From the NCBI RefSeq assembly GCF_000189635.1, contig NW_002476217.1, forward strand, positions 1 to 64,000: 64,000 nt of DNA, written 5' to 3'. The notes beneath the pieces are model-generated. The model worked only from the letters and a program-made list of their open reading frames with translations. It did no database searches and had not been told where the DNA came from. The number at the start of each line of letters is the position of its first letter. Positions within the stretch are counted from its first letter, which is position 1. Origin of the DNA: Tetrahymena thermophila SB210. Its lineage: Eukaryota > Ciliophora > Oligohymenophorea > Hymenostomatida > Tetrahymenidae. Made by a program: the position numbers and the translations under genes. Positions 1 to 12,774 of the stretch are shown here, one piece after another.

Positions 1-1884
1 AAAAATAAGTTAGCAAAGAAGCTCTTCCTTTAATTGTTGCAATTATTTAGTTGCAAAATCTTCTAAATGAGCACACTAGCGTTTTTTTTGTTTTGAAATT
101 TAGTTGTATTTTTAATAATAATATATAGAATTTTCATAATCTTTGACTATTTCATAAAGGTTGCCTAAATTTTAATAGGATATTGGCGTCTAGTTAGCAA
201 ATATTTCTTTTTTGAAATATTTTATGCTTTTATAATACTTTTTTTGAAGAAAGTAATTACATGCAATATCGAAATAGCCTCCGTATGCAGGGTTTATTTA
301 AGTGCTTTTCAAAAGAGCTTATTTTGAAGCTTTAAAATCCTTATTTTATGCTAATATTTTCCCATAAGTATGATAACAATCTGCATTAAAATTATTTAGT
401 TTTAGACTTTTTTCTATGTAGATCATACTCAAGGATAATTCTTTTCTATTAAAATACTATAAACCTAAGCAGTGGAACATTTAGCTATGTTGAGGATTAA
501 TTTCTATAGCTTTTAGTAAGTTTTCTATGATTTCATTAGACTATTAATTTTGTTCAATTAAATTGTAACTTAAATAGTAGAGAGGAGTAGAGTCTTATTG
601 ATGACTAAGATTTATTAAATTTCTATAAATTTTATTTGCTTCTTCAAAGTTTTATTCCTCTCCAAATACTTCAGCCCTAAGTAATTCCTCCTATTTATAA
701 TAGCAGCTACTCAATAAATATGATTTTTGATTTTAGAATATTTATTTCTTCCTCTCTATCTATAAAATAAGTAAATAAATAAATAAAATATAAGGCAAAC
801 TAATATTTACATTTGAGTGCATTGTAACAGATTATATTTAGTTTTAGATAGTATTTTGTATATTATTTTCGTTTTATTATTCTTATTTGTAACTGTTTAT
901 TACTTACTGTGTAAATATAAGCATAGATTCAGTATTACCTTTATTATGTGATTTAAATTAGTTAATTTAAAATTTTATATGATTTAAATTACAAATTTTA
1001 TAGAATTAGGCGCATGTTTACTCATAATGATTTTTGTAATAATCTTCTTCTGATGTAAATTGCTTTTCTATCAAATTATTTAATATTTCCAAAAGATTAT
1101 CAGGAATCGAATCATTTTTGTATTTCTTTCTTGAGTGTTGTTTTTTGTAACTATGAATTTCTTGATCAGAATACTTGCAAAAGAGTTATATGAGTGCCCA
1201 TCCCAGCTACTGGAAATCATTATATTTTATCTCAAAAATATTTTCTTTTAAAACTATTATTTTCATTGGGCCTATTTATAATATAAAGATTATTTCTTTC
1301 TATATTAAAATTATATAAACTACCTAAGACAGCTGTATACTCTTGTTAATCGCTTTCACCATTAATTAAAAGCATATTTTACAAATTTACATTATCATGA
1401 TTTATCTTGTTGTTGTATAGATACTCAATTCCTTTCATGTATATTTATAAACTTTCTAAAAGTTACTTTGAAGTAATTTAACCATTTTATAATGCTTTTT
1501 AGATTGTGATACCTGTTATAAATTAACATTGATCAATTTAGATATATAAAAAATTTATAAATAAATACCAGAATGAAACGAAGTAGCAAGTCCTACTATT
1601 GTGTTGATTATTCCTATGGCGTAATGTTTTAAAATATAAGGACATTTATTTACAATAGAAAATTTTTAGTAGTTGTTTATAATGAATGGCATTTAACCCC
1701 AAGACTGGTTGTAAACATAAAGAAGTATATTTTCATATTTTGGAGAATTCTTCACTAGACTAGCTACATATGCTACATAGTCCTAGGTCTTTTGAATCAT
1801 TAGTTAAATGTTAACATAGAATTCTATTTCCTCAATTCTAAATTTGTGAAAAGTTCTTTAAATTAATGCTTCATCATTAATCAT
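1..1884 (-). CDS. Kinase-like domain plus TPR protein, C-terminus beyond window
   Basis: The 3' part of this gene lies left of position 1. The proposed start is the ATG at 1884-1882. The N-terminal part resembles a protein kinase: a hinge-like stretch, then YMKGIEYLYNNKINHDN at the catalytic loop (HDN at 1399-1391), then DFQQLGWALIQL at the helix-F position (about 1218-1183). In the usual H-R-D triad the catalytic Asp is Asn here, no Gly-rich loop is visible, and the DFG position is not recognisable, so I infer a pseudokinase. After an intron at about 810-760, residues from about 720 to 60 form helical repeats of TPR type (for example SMIYIEKSLKLNN and YYKSIKYFKKEI). Kinase-TPR fusions are common in Tetrahymena. 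Exact splice sites between about 1510 and 1250 are uncertain. The substrate or partner is unknown. Confidence 0.72.
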
Positions 1885-2234
1885 CTTAGATTTAATTAAA
1901 TATTTAAAAATATAAACAAACAATTTAAGTGAATATTGATTAAAAAGTTATTATTAATAAATTAATTAATTAATAATTATTTATTTTACTATCAAAAATC
2001 TGAAGACAGACTGTAAATCCTAAAATTAATTCCTTTTGATAAAATTTGACAAAATGTGTCTGTCTGTCTATTTTTGATAACTTTGGTATGAAATTAAAAG
2101 ACTCTTTTTTTTATTATTTATTTTAATTTTATAAAGATTTGAATTTTAATAATATATTTAATTGGTATAATATATATAAACAGATAGATACTTTATTGAA
2201 AAATAAAAACTATTTTAACGTTTATTTAATAAGC
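1885..2234. other. Intergenic spacer
   Basis: AT-rich spacer between two minus-strand genes, so it holds the 3' flank of the membrane-protein gene and the promoter of the kinase-TPR gene. It contains short inverted copies of AGACAGAC (about 2004-2011) and GTCTGTCT (about 2057-2064), which could pair. No coding signal was seen. Confidence 0.5.
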
Positions 2235-3662
2235 TCATTATTCATGTAAATCTGTGAAAATTTAGAATCTTCTTTAGTTAATTAAGAAGACACTTTTAAT
2301 TGTTTTTTCGTATAATGCTATGGCTTTGACTTGTTATTGTATTTCTCTTTAGTATTAACGTACGAAAGGAGGTAAATGCATTTCAACTTCTTCGCCATCG
2401 TAGTTTATTTACTTGCTATAGAAGCTAACAAATGGATACCTTATTAAATAATAGTAAAATTAGTGCTCAGGATATTCTCTAAACTTTTTGGGATCGAAAT
2501 GGAATCTTAGATTTTTATATATCTTATTGACTGAGTAAATGTATAAACCAAAAATAAGCACAGACAAGTTATTTGTATCTACAGAAATCACATCATTTTT
2601 TGCATGTTATTCATAATTCACAAGAGAAACCATAGCTCCATGATGCAATTCATAGGTAAATAGAATGTCTTTGTTAATTTTTTAAAGAATATCAACTTGG
2701 TCACATGCCCAATTGCAGTTAAAGTGTAAAAATTTAACTTTACACTATAAAACTGAACCGCTTAGCTAACGATATATTTATTTGTATGAATTACAATCTA
2801 TTTCTAAGGTGGTTATGTAGGGACCACTAACGAAGAATACTATTTAATTATAAATCCTATATGCAAATATTGGCATGTATAATATTATAAGAACTCTATC
2901 ATAATAGGAGTATTCATAAAATAGTATTTTAAAAGTGAAAAGAATATTGAAGCAAAACATAGCTTAAGTTTATCCTAAAACCTTGAAAATCTAGTCCCTT
3001 AGGATGTACTCTCTTTTGTTTAAGTTAAAAGGAAGACTTATTCCAAAGAACATGGCTAAAATTATTCCGATTGTTATTTCTTTAAAATTTATGCCTTATT
3101 TACTTTCAGGTTGATCAAAACTTGTCATATAGAAAAAGTACATAAAGCCTATCTCACATGCTATAGTAATGCAAGATTCTTTTATCCTAAAATGCAAATA
3201 AAAGAGTCTGAACATATTCAATACCATGTACTAGACAACTATAGCATCAATAGCTCCAATCCAATCTTAGTAGAAGAAAAGATAAAATCCAAAAACACAT
3301 GCCCAGATGTATAATTAGTAAATTTTTTGAGTATTTTCGAAGAAGAAGTACTCTAAAAGTGTTAAAAAGAACGAAGCTAATATAAAATTACTATTAAAAG
3401 ATAATTTCTTGTAATATTTCTTTTTGAATATCTGAGTATCAAGATGAAATACCTAATCTAACAAATACGGTATAGTAGGGTTTGAAAACACTCTCTTCAG
3501 TGCAAAGACCTTGTCTATTATAAAGAAGATTGCACAACTATACTTATAGAAATTGCTTGTGTGAGTATCCAATAAACTGTGGTATAAGACATATAATCCA
3601 TAAGCTTAAAGAAGAAGATCTACTATGCTCAGATGTCTTCTTTCAGCGACTAAGCTAACCAT
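2235..3662 (-). CDS. Multi-pass membrane protein of unknown function
   Basis: A single uninterrupted exon from ATG 3662 to TGA 2235 gives 475 residues with many TAA/TAG glutamines. The sequence is rich in aromatic hydrophobic segments, at least five of which look membrane-spanning, for example FILASFFLTLLEYFFF, LYIWACVFGFYLFF, TIGIILAMFFGISLPF and VLIILYMPIFAYRIY. The C-terminal 150 residues are more polar and end near MHLPPFVRQYQ and a Gln/Arg-rich tail. I recognise no domain. Intronless structure and even codon use suggest a real gene, as does a frame open for 1.4 kb. A shorter plus-strand reading frame at 3111-3314 is only its antisense shadow. Confidence 0.8.
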
Positions 3663-6092
3663 CTATCTATATTTAAAACTTTGCTATAAACTTTTTTAAT
3701 TATTTTTTAAATTGATATTTTCTAAATTATTTATTTATTACTAAAAATAAAGTTGATCTTTACAAAATTTTAACGTAGATAACAATAAAAATAATCCAAT
3801 CTTCTAGATAAAAAATAGTCTTTAATTACTTTTTATTTTTCAATAAGAAAAAAAACCAAAAATAATTTAATAAACAAATTTATTTTATGGTAGAAATAAT
3901 TATAAAATAATAATAATTATTTTTGTTTTGTGTGTAAAAAGTTAGTTAATTTAACATTTTAAATGGAGAATTTCGTTTAAATTCATTTTTAAATTGGAGA
4001 ATTTAGTTTTTCTTAAAAAAAATTTGAATAACCTAACAGAACCAAATCAAAATAAAATTATCTAAAAATATATCTTAAAATAGTACAAAGCTTTATTTAG
4101 TATTTGTTTTTTACATTTTAAGATTATGAGCTAATTTGGATTATAACTAAGTTAAAATAATACGTATAATTAAAAATTCTGATTTTATTAATTTAATAAA
4201 TTTTTCTATGTTAACTATTTAAATCATTTGTACCTTAAATTATATTAATAGACACATACTTTTTTTATAATGTAATTTATTTAAAATTAAGATTTATAAG
4301 ACAATTCTCAATTTAATACTAATAGTATTTAATATAAAATATATTGAATGATCAAATTAATAATTGTAAAATTATTATGTAAAAATAAATATAAAAGCTG
4401 TGGTATTATCATTCAAAGTTCAAAAGAATTTTTTATCAAAATTATCTTAAACAGTGTTAATAAAAAATAATTTCTTAAAATTTAAAAACACTTCATTTTT
4501 TTTCCTTTTAATAAATCAATAAATTACATAATAATTTAACATAAAATATTTTTTTCATACATACTTGAGATTTTAGAATTTAGTTAATCGATGAGTAAGT
4601 CTAAATAATTTTCTATCTAATATTAACATTTTTAAAAAATAAATTTGTAAATTAAAACACATTTTATTTTTATGAAAGAAAATTATTTATAAATATTAAA
4701 ATCATTGATTTTTTTATTTTACAAAAATTCAAAAATATTTTATGTTTTTAAGTCAGTATTAGGTAACAAAAAGATTAGTAATTATGAAAAAAAACAGAAC
4801 ATTTGATGTAAAAAATATAAAATTAAATTAAAAATAAAATTAGTATTTGGAATTGTCTTAACTGATATTAATTATAATGTTTGGTGATTTTAATTCTAAA
4901 CTTAATATTGATTAAATATATAAATTATAATTATTTTATTGTAGAAAATATTTCCAAACTTTAAAAAGCACATAAATTAACTAGTAGATAGTTTTCAGCA
5001 CTCCTCAAGTTAATAATCAAAATGATTAATTAATAAAATGCTGTTTAAAACTTAAAAGATAGTTAAAATACCTGGTTTCTCTAATAATATATTTTAATAT
5101 AAAAAAAATGAATAGTTAATAAAAAGCCCAAATAAAAATGATCAATTTCAAGGTGAGGAAATCTTCAATTTTATATTCTTTAAATTATTTAATTCCTTCT
5201 TTTAAAATTTTTTTAAAGATAGAGACTTCATTTATGTCTATATTTATTCTATCCTTTAAAGTAAAATCATTCATTCAATCAGTCTAAACAAAATCCTAAT
5301 ATAATTCAAAATTAAATTAAAATATTTTTTAAAGTAAATTCTGGTTTATTTAAAAACTTTTTATCTCTCTCTCTTAAGCGAATTATAATTAATATTTTAT
5401 TAATGAATAATATATTTTTTAATGAAAAAGAAAAATTAAATTTGTTTAATTATTTTAAAAATTAATTTTGATTATTTTATAAAAATATTGATTTAGTATT
5501 ATTAGTTAATGATTATAAAAGAAACCAGAAAATCTAAAATATTTTTTAAATTAATATTTAAATATGAAATGCTTTAAATAATTATAGATACAAGATAGAG
5601 AAATTAGTAAATTGAAAAAATTAATTAACTAAAATATTTTTGAAAAATTGCAATTTTTAGTATTTGGTTGAAATTTTAAAAAATAATTTGTATTTGATAA
5701 ATAATTTAATTTTAATTAAAATATTAAGATAAATACAGAAAAATTAGTATGAAATAAGAAAAAAATATAAAATAAGTGAAAGAAGATATTTAGATAGATT
5801 CAGACAATATAATAAAGGCAAATCATATTAGTTTTTCATAATAAATGCATACAAAGTTCTTTAGTTAGCTTTATTAGTGTGTGTTTATGTTTGTTTGATA
5901 AGTATTAAATGAGTTTAATACAAATTCAAAGAGGAGAGAAAGAAGAAAATAAGGGTTTATTTAGTTATTTATTTCATTCATTTTGTAGTCACAAATAAAT
6001 AAGAAAAGGCAAAAGCAATATTAAATATAAAATAAAATTTTTGATTCAATAAGATTATTAAGCAAAATCAATCAAAAATCTTAAGGGATAAG
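3663..6092. other. Long AT-rich intergenic region
   Basis: About 2.4 kb of very AT-rich sequence, poor in G and C runs, between the divergent starts of the membrane-protein gene (minus) and the DnaJ gene (plus). It should contain both promoters. No convincing exon, RNA gene or repeat was found in either strand. Confidence 0.55.
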
Positions 6093-7046
6093 ATGATTGT
6101 CAATAGATTATTTAGATAGTAATTCAGAAATATTAGTTATGGCTTTGCTACATAAAAGCTTGATTATTATGCAGTTTTAGGAGTAGACCGTTTGGCTACT
6201 GCTGAACAAATTAAGGATTCCTACAGAAAGCTTGCTATGAAGTATCATCCAGATGTTAATACAACAGTTACTGAAGCCCACGAACCTTCAGCCAGAAAAT
6301 TCTAAGAAATAGCTGAAGCTTATGCAGTTTTATCAGTAGAAGAATAAAGAAGAGCTTATGATTTTTTGAATTAACCCTCTCCTTATGACAGATATACTGA
6401 AGATTCTGCTCTTGAAGATGAACTTTTGCGCAGAAGATCTGTTGATGGTAATGCTATTAGATAACCTCATAAAGTTGGAACTTATGCAGCTGAAAAGTAA
6501 AGATTATTAGCTGAAGAACGTGCCAAATTCAACGTAGATCATTTGGGTCGTTACAAAGGTGGTCTTCCAGTTAAAGGCAAGGGTTCCATCAGAAAGGGTA
6601 TCCACGGTGAAGGTTTTGGAGCTCCTTCTCATGCCCATGATGCTTTGATTCATTAAATTAAATAAAGTAAAGATACTATGGATTATTAAAATATTACAAA
6701 TGAAGTTGCTTAAAATTTCGCAAATCATCAAAATAACGATAGATGGGTTTATGAAAGAAGAAAGAGTAATTTTATTGCATAAGTTGATTACGAATACTTC
6801 AAGTTTAATCATTGGAGAACTGCTTGGAGATACTTTAGAAATATTTTCCTCCTAACTGCAGGTGTATCCTTCCTTTATAATATGGAATTAGATGAAGGTT
6901 TAGGTGGTTTGAGCCTCAAATACAAGGAATTTGTTAAAACCAACCCAGGTTAAGACCTTTTAATTGGAAACATTAGAGTTACTTAGAGACCCAACGGATT
7001 GCTCGTTGCAGTTGATGCTCACTAAAAACAACATCATCATCATTGA
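6093..7046 (+). CDS. DnaJ (Hsp40) domain protein, probably mitochondrial
   Basis: Single exon, 317 residues, ATG 6093 to TGA 7044-7046. Residues 1-22 ([20 protein letters not shown]) are Arg-rich and lack acidic residues, like a mitochondrial presequence. The J domain follows at about residues 24-95: [19 protein letters not shown] with the HPD triad at residues 52-54, and [12 protein letters not shown]. There is no Gly/Phe linker or zinc-finger domain, so it is a type III J protein. The remaining 200 residues are specific and unfamiliar, with one hydrophobic stretch near [14 protein letters not shown] that may be a membrane anchor, and a His-rich end. J domains stimulate Hsp70 ATPase. A role as a mitochondrial Hsp70 partner or as a subunit of a ciliate respiratory complex is inference. 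Confidence 0.88.
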
Positions 7047-8287
7047 ATTTGAAGATTTATTTTTAAATAAAATAAGGAGTTGAATGAAAATGGAAGAATG
7101 ATTTGATTAAAAAAGCCATAATATGATATCTTACTAAAAATAAGAATCTTTCTTTATTTATTCTCGTTAGTAATGTATCATCTATCTTTCTTTGATTATT
7201 CTATGTTTAAGTAAGATAAAATAAGATTTATAAAGTAAAATATAAAGACTAACTTATCAAGAAACCATTCAATTTAGATAGAGTGATTGAGTAAGCAACT
7301 AAGGCTCTCATGTAATTTAATTACAAAATACTAATTAAATGATTGGGAAATTATCAAAAAATTATTTTACTTTAATCTCTATAAACTTAACATAGATATT
7401 TCAATCTATTTATCTTTCTATCCATACACCAATACATCAATACATACATATATCCATTATCATCATCTTATCTGTTTATAACTCTGCATTATTTTTCATT
7501 TTAAATACAATTCAGGAAGATTAATTTTACAATATTTTGAAATCTGAATTTATTTTAATTCTTTACTTTTTACAATTCAAATATAATTTTTATATATTTA
7601 TTCAAATCTATTTTTAATTTTGGAAGCATCAAAATAATTTTTTAGTATAATTGATTACTCAATAAAAAAATTAAAAATAAAAATTGTGATTTTAATTTTT
7701 ATTGATAAAAATGTTTATTTAAAAATAATAAATATTTTAATTAAATTTTATTAAAAATAAAAATTAAATGATTTTAATTAAAAATAAAATTTAAATGATT
7801 TTTATTAAAAGTAAAAGTTAAATGATTTAAATAAACACTTAAAATTTTGTTGGATAATTTAAAAATGTGTTTGTTACTTTTTATTTTTTTAAAAAGAAGT
7901 AATATTTATATAAATTAATTGATATTATTTAAATAAGTTTACTTAAACTCAAACATGTTTTAATGTCATTTAGTACAAGAAAAAGCTAAATATATCGAAA
8001 GTTGAGAATACTATTAGTGTTTATAAAACCAACACCTTGACTTATGTTGAAGTAAGTAATCTAAAATTGTTAAATGGTAAATCAATAGAAAATTTACCAT
8101 AGTTTGACTTAATAATTGCTAAGTAAATAAATGATTAGCCAAAAAGGAAATATTATTATTATAATTACACATTAATTAGAATCAAAAATTAGTCTTTTAT
8201 AATATAAATCTTAATCAAAAAATTAGTTAGTGAGTTAATTAGTATATATAAGGAGTTATTATTAAGTAAAAGTTTTAGTAGTATCAA
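7047..8287. other. Intergenic region
   Basis: AT-rich sequence between two plus-strand genes, holding the 3' end of the DnaJ transcript and the promoter of the CLEC16A-like gene. Several near-identical AT motifs of the type AAATGATTTTAATTAAAA recur around 7730-7830, giving a short degenerate tandem array. No gene was seen. Confidence 0.5.
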
Positions 8288-11200
8288 ATGTCTAACAATA
8301 AAAGCAACTCAAATAAAAAGTCAGGGAACACTAAAGATAAAAATGTAGCCAAATATTAACTTAAGCATAAAGAAGATATGGACTATAACTATTAAACTTT
8401 AAAGTAATAAGCTTACTAATTAATTTAATGAATTCAATTATTTACATTATTTTTTAATAGCACAATATTTAATGAAATTGTGGAAATTTTCAATGAATAT
8501 GATGAAAAATATAAGGATGTTTTTATTGAGGACATTGAATTGATAGTCTCGATGTTTATATGGGGAGATAAAAATGATGATAACTTTTTCGAGTAATTTA
8601 GCTTTGAGCTTATTCTATAAAATTTAATATAAATTTATGGTTTTAAAAAATAGTTTTATGTGCGAAACAAACTTTTTAGAATAACTTTTACAAATAACTC
8701 AAAAATTGTAAAATTGCCGTGAAATTAGAACAATTATTATTTAGCAAATTTGCTTATTAATTTTAAATGTGAAAAAGCCTATGCAACTTAACTATATACT
8801 TTCTCATCAAATCATTAATGATTTAATCACTTTTCAGTTTGATTTTAATGATGATGATTTTGTTGATTACTATATAAATTTCTTGAAAAGTTTAAGCTAA
8901 AGATTAGACTAAATACCTTTATAGCTTCTCTTCAATAGTGTAAAATATTATATTTTAAATACCTTTCTTTATTGATAAGTTGTCACACATATTACTAATT
9001 TATTTTTAAATAAAGAAATACAGCAACTTTCCATTAATTTGGTAAACAATTAGATTCTATAACCACAAAGAAACTATGATTAGAACCTCTGTTTAAAATA
9101 TTGTGCTTGGTGTTATGAAGAGTAAAGTCTTTAGTTGTTTTAAACGAGAAATTAACACAATTTATTATTCACCCTAGTTAAGGCAGACCAGTTAGAAAAA
9201 TATCTCTAAGGTTTCCCCTTTATTACATTTTATGTCAACAATGCTTGCTTTATGGCAAGCTAATGGATATAAATTGATAATCAAATTCACCAAGCAGACT
9301 ACAGCAATTATCAAAAGCTAAGTGATTTGATGAGTGATTAAATCGATTAAATTTTATTTTGGGAGGATCTCATTCACTCTTGTAATGAATAGGCCAAAAA
9401 GGTTGATATTTGAATTTAATAATAAATATTCTAATTTATATTAATTTCTAATGATTTTTTTTAATTCAATTTTATAAACATTAGATATCCATTAACTCTT
9501 TCATAAGCTATGCACTAATTCCATCGATCTTTAATAGTTTTATCTCCACAAAGAAAGTAAATATTTATATTTTGATATTTCAAAGCTTAGAAAATAAATT
9601 TATGCTGGCTAACGCATTCTTAAGAGATTAGATTTAAAAATAGGAAAAATTTTTTGTAGAAATTCTAAGACTTTAATTTGAATTTTGATAAGTTTTTCTT
9701 TTTCTATTTTAATTTGATAAGAATATTTTTTAAAAATCAAAGTTGAAATTTTTGAATTTGATATTTATTAAAGTGTAATATTACTAAATTATAAATAGGG
9801 CAAATTAAGCATTTATCTATCACTTCACATACTCACAATAATATTACAGCACATATCTAATAAAGAAATCCTAGAAATTATAATTTTAACTCTCTTTGGT
9901 GAAAAAATCAACAGGAAACATTTAGAATGGATTTAGCATCCAGCTTAAGAGCCTGCGCATTTTAATGCACAATGGTCTTATAGACACTTTTGGGATGATT
10001 ATGATGATTTCCTTAAGAAGCAGACAGAAATAATATTTATTGATTAAATAAAAAGAAACCAGTAGATTTAAAATAATTCAGTTGGATAAATGCCATCTAA
10101 ATAATCTGATGATAAATAACCTGAACAAGTTTCAAAATCAGGTAAGATTCATCTTCTTGAATATCATTCAAAATAAATTTATTTAACACTTCTCTTTCCA
10201 AAAAAAATAAAAATCAAAAATTTTTTACACCTGAATCAGCACTGCTAGCACTGCTATGAACAAAGCAATTTTGCTTCTGTCCGTTTTTTTTGGAAGAAGT
10301 ATTTATTCCCCCCAAAAAAAGCTTATTTATTTTAATTAGTTTCCGACACCGCCCGGAAAACTTATTCTTATCTAGATGTTAGAAGTTACTTTGGCTGGGA
10401 TTCACAAGGACGTCTTGAGTCAGAAATAAGAAGGTTAACAAGAGCACTCGGAGTAAAATTAGTTCAAACTAATGAAGAAATGTAAATTGAAGACCCACAA
10501 AATCAGCAAAATCAGCAGCAGTTTTAAGAATATCTTGGTGAATCTCCATATGATATTTACTATAATACAATAAGAGAACTTGGTATTTAAAAACAACAAG
10601 AAAAAGATGAAATGTCTATAGACGATAGAAAATAAGCAATAGCTTAAAATTACGAAATAAACCCTTTTAGAGACTTAATTCTATCATATTTAAGAGTAAG
10701 TTTCAATATATTTTTTCAATAAATATGTAATTCATAAATTTAATTTAAAGTCAAAAGATGACAACTTAATCATGTTAACTCTGCAGTTCTTAAATAGCAT
10801 TGTGTAAAATAAATTCATTTGTGATGAAATTCTAGAATATTGTGGTCTCCTAACATAAAGAAAGAATAAAATAAACTACAAAAATCCAAAAAATTTAGAT
10901 AGTCTGAAAAGTTTTTAGGTCAATTTAATGAAAGTAAGCAATTTTTAACATTTTATAATGTTTATTAGACTTTTATAATTTTAATCAAATTAGATTTTGT
11001 AAATCGATCCTCCTTTTAGACTAAATAACTATTTCATTATATCGAAATTAATTTATGAATTTGCTTGTGTAAACCACTCACACGATATTCTTTTAACTAA
11101 TGATTAAATATGTTTATTTAATGATGCTTATAGATTGTAAATATTGAAAATGAATGCTTTGATAAAAACTCAAATAGTTTGGGATTTTATCATTGATCTA

Positions 11201-12061
11201 TATGAAGTTGAGTTTGAATACATTGAATAAAATCTGTTAAAGTAAACAAAATAGTTAGATTATTTCTGCTTCTTGCCATTAGATAACTGCCCAAACAGTA
11301 ATTTATTTAAAAAAAGATTTAAATATATATATAATAAATATTAAAGGTGTGGATTTACTCTTTAGACAACCTACTACTAAAAGAGATATTACAAGAAGAG
11401 ACTTGATGCTATTTTTTATTGTTAGAAAGCTAAGATATATTTTGATTGCAAACACAGGCCTTAAAGAAATTGAAAACAATCTGGATTTATCATACAAAAG
11501 CTTTCTAAATAATGAATTGCCACATTGGGAAGAAGGCAAATTTTATGAAATATGTAAAATTAATAAATAAATAATTAATTTATTAATAAGAGTTATTTTA
11601 TAAATCAGAGTAAAGTAAAATGTATTCTTGTGAACTAATAGAAAAAGATAAGAAAGTAAAGTAGCTATACTATTTAAAAGATTAACAAAATATGATCTTA
11701 GTAGAGTATAATGAAAATAATAGGAATGAGGTGAAAGTCTATAAAAATGAAAGATTAAAAAAGGTAGAAGCTTAAATAGATCGTGCTGACCCACGAAAAT
11801 TAGAGTTAGTTATTAAAAATATTACATATAATGGAAAAGTAAAATTATTTTCAGTAAGTAAAATCAAATGTTAATTATATTTATTTTTATTAGGAAAAAT
11901 ATGATGACTTTATACTAATTTTCGAAAATATTGATACATGCTCACAAATAAAAAAAATTTTGGATGAAAATAGGAAAACCTCAAAATAAATAGAGATGAC
12001 AGTTTTAGTTAAGTTTTTAGAAAGTTCAGAGAAAGACATATTTATTCCCTCCATATACTGA
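8288..12061 (+). CDS. CLEC16A/Ema/GOP-1 homologue, FPL-domain protein
   Basis: Assigned from the order of family signatures across 14 proposed exons: LIVSMFIWGDKND, then FDFNDDDFVDYYINFLKSLS, then SNFPLIWQTIRFYNHKETMI followed by RTSVQNIVLGVMK (the FPL-domain core), then a FYVNNACF segment, and near the C terminus SVDLLFRQPTTKRDITRRDL. The last exons (SEKYDDFILIFENI) fit the PH-like end. In animals CLEC16A/Ema acts in endosomal maturation and in mitophagy. Proposed introns: 8404-8460, 8708-8728, 8769-8837, 8940-9015, 9122-9177, 9402-9484, 9557-9798, possibly 10142-10375, 10696-10750, 10934-10993, 11298-11346, 11554-11608 and 11854-11893. Start ATG 8288, stop TGA 12059-12061. The 21-nt intron and the frame-neutral segment at 10142-10375 are odd and listed separately. 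Confidence 0.87.
8708..8728 (+). other. Apparent 21-nt mini-intron
   Basis: The segment begins GTAAAA and ends ATTAG and holds an in-frame TGA at 8720-8722. The flanking frame is the same on both sides (21 is a multiple of 3). Removing it joins TFTNNSKI to NNYYLANLL, which matches the spacing of the equivalent CLEC16A segment. The alternatives are a UGA recoded in frame or a sequence error. Confidence 0.5.
10142..10375 (+). other. Frame-neutral, hairpin-rich segment (intron or extra exon)
   Basis: This 234-nt stretch in the CLEC16A-like gene starts GTAAGA, ends TATCTAG and is open in the reading frame of both neighbours, so intron retention would add 78 residues. It carries three potential hairpins in a row: AAGCAA/TTGCTT at 10263-10276, TTTTTTTGG/CCAAAAAAA at 10285-10320, and GTTTCCG/CGGAAAAC at 10339-10361. 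The run AGCACTGCT occurs twice directly before them. Base composition is less AT-rich than other introns here. Its role is unknown. Confidence 0.45.
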
Positions 12062-12774
12062 TAAAATAAAGATGTATGTATAAATTGATTGATTTCATTT
12101 TTATAAAATGAATAATTTCTTTTAATTCCAAATTTAATACTAATCTATTTCAAACGATAATTGATATTTGTTAGAAAATTCACTTATATTTATTTGATAT
12201 TAAATTTATATTTTCTCAAACACAATATGTATTTATTTATTTATTGCTATGTTTATTTGTATTATCTTGCTAAGTATATTCAAATCCAAATATATTGATT
12301 TTATAAATAAACTTTAAACTTTAAATTTTAAATAACTTTTAAGAAAACTATAATAATTTTTTTTAAAACAATTAAATAAATATTTTATTTAGAGATAATC
12401 TAGTAAGCAAGCTATTAATTTATTAGTTAAATTTTCAATTACAGTAAAAGGTATATTTTAATTACAATTTAATCTTTTTGCTTGAATTAATAATGAATTT
12501 GAAATTGTTTATTTAAATAAAAATATAATAAATATCTAAAATTTAAATTAAAATCAATTAATTATTATTTTTTCTATTTTTTCAATAATTATTAGAATAT
12601 TAGTAAATTAATTTTTATAAAATATTAGTTTTTAAAAAAAAAAAAAAAATTTATTTTTATGATAAAATGAAAGTAAGATTATTTTTAGTTTAAACATTAA
12701 AAAATAAATTAAAAAATTAGTTAAATATACAATTAATATTTGATTAGACTTTAATATTTTAGTTTTAATTATTA
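12062..12774. other. Convergent intergenic region
   Basis: AT-rich spacer between the 3' ends of the plus-strand CLEC16A-like gene and the minus-strand zinc transporter. It should hold both transcript ends. A run of 15 or so A at about 12635-12650 is the only simple feature. Confidence 0.5.

Noticed and set aside
2004-2064. AGACAGAC/GTCTGTCT hairpin
   Set aside because: Short, wide loop and AT context; no further sign of a terminator or RNA gene.
3111-3314. 67-codon plus-strand reading frame
   Set aside because: Antisense to the continuous minus-strand membrane-protein exon, and it needs broken frames to extend.
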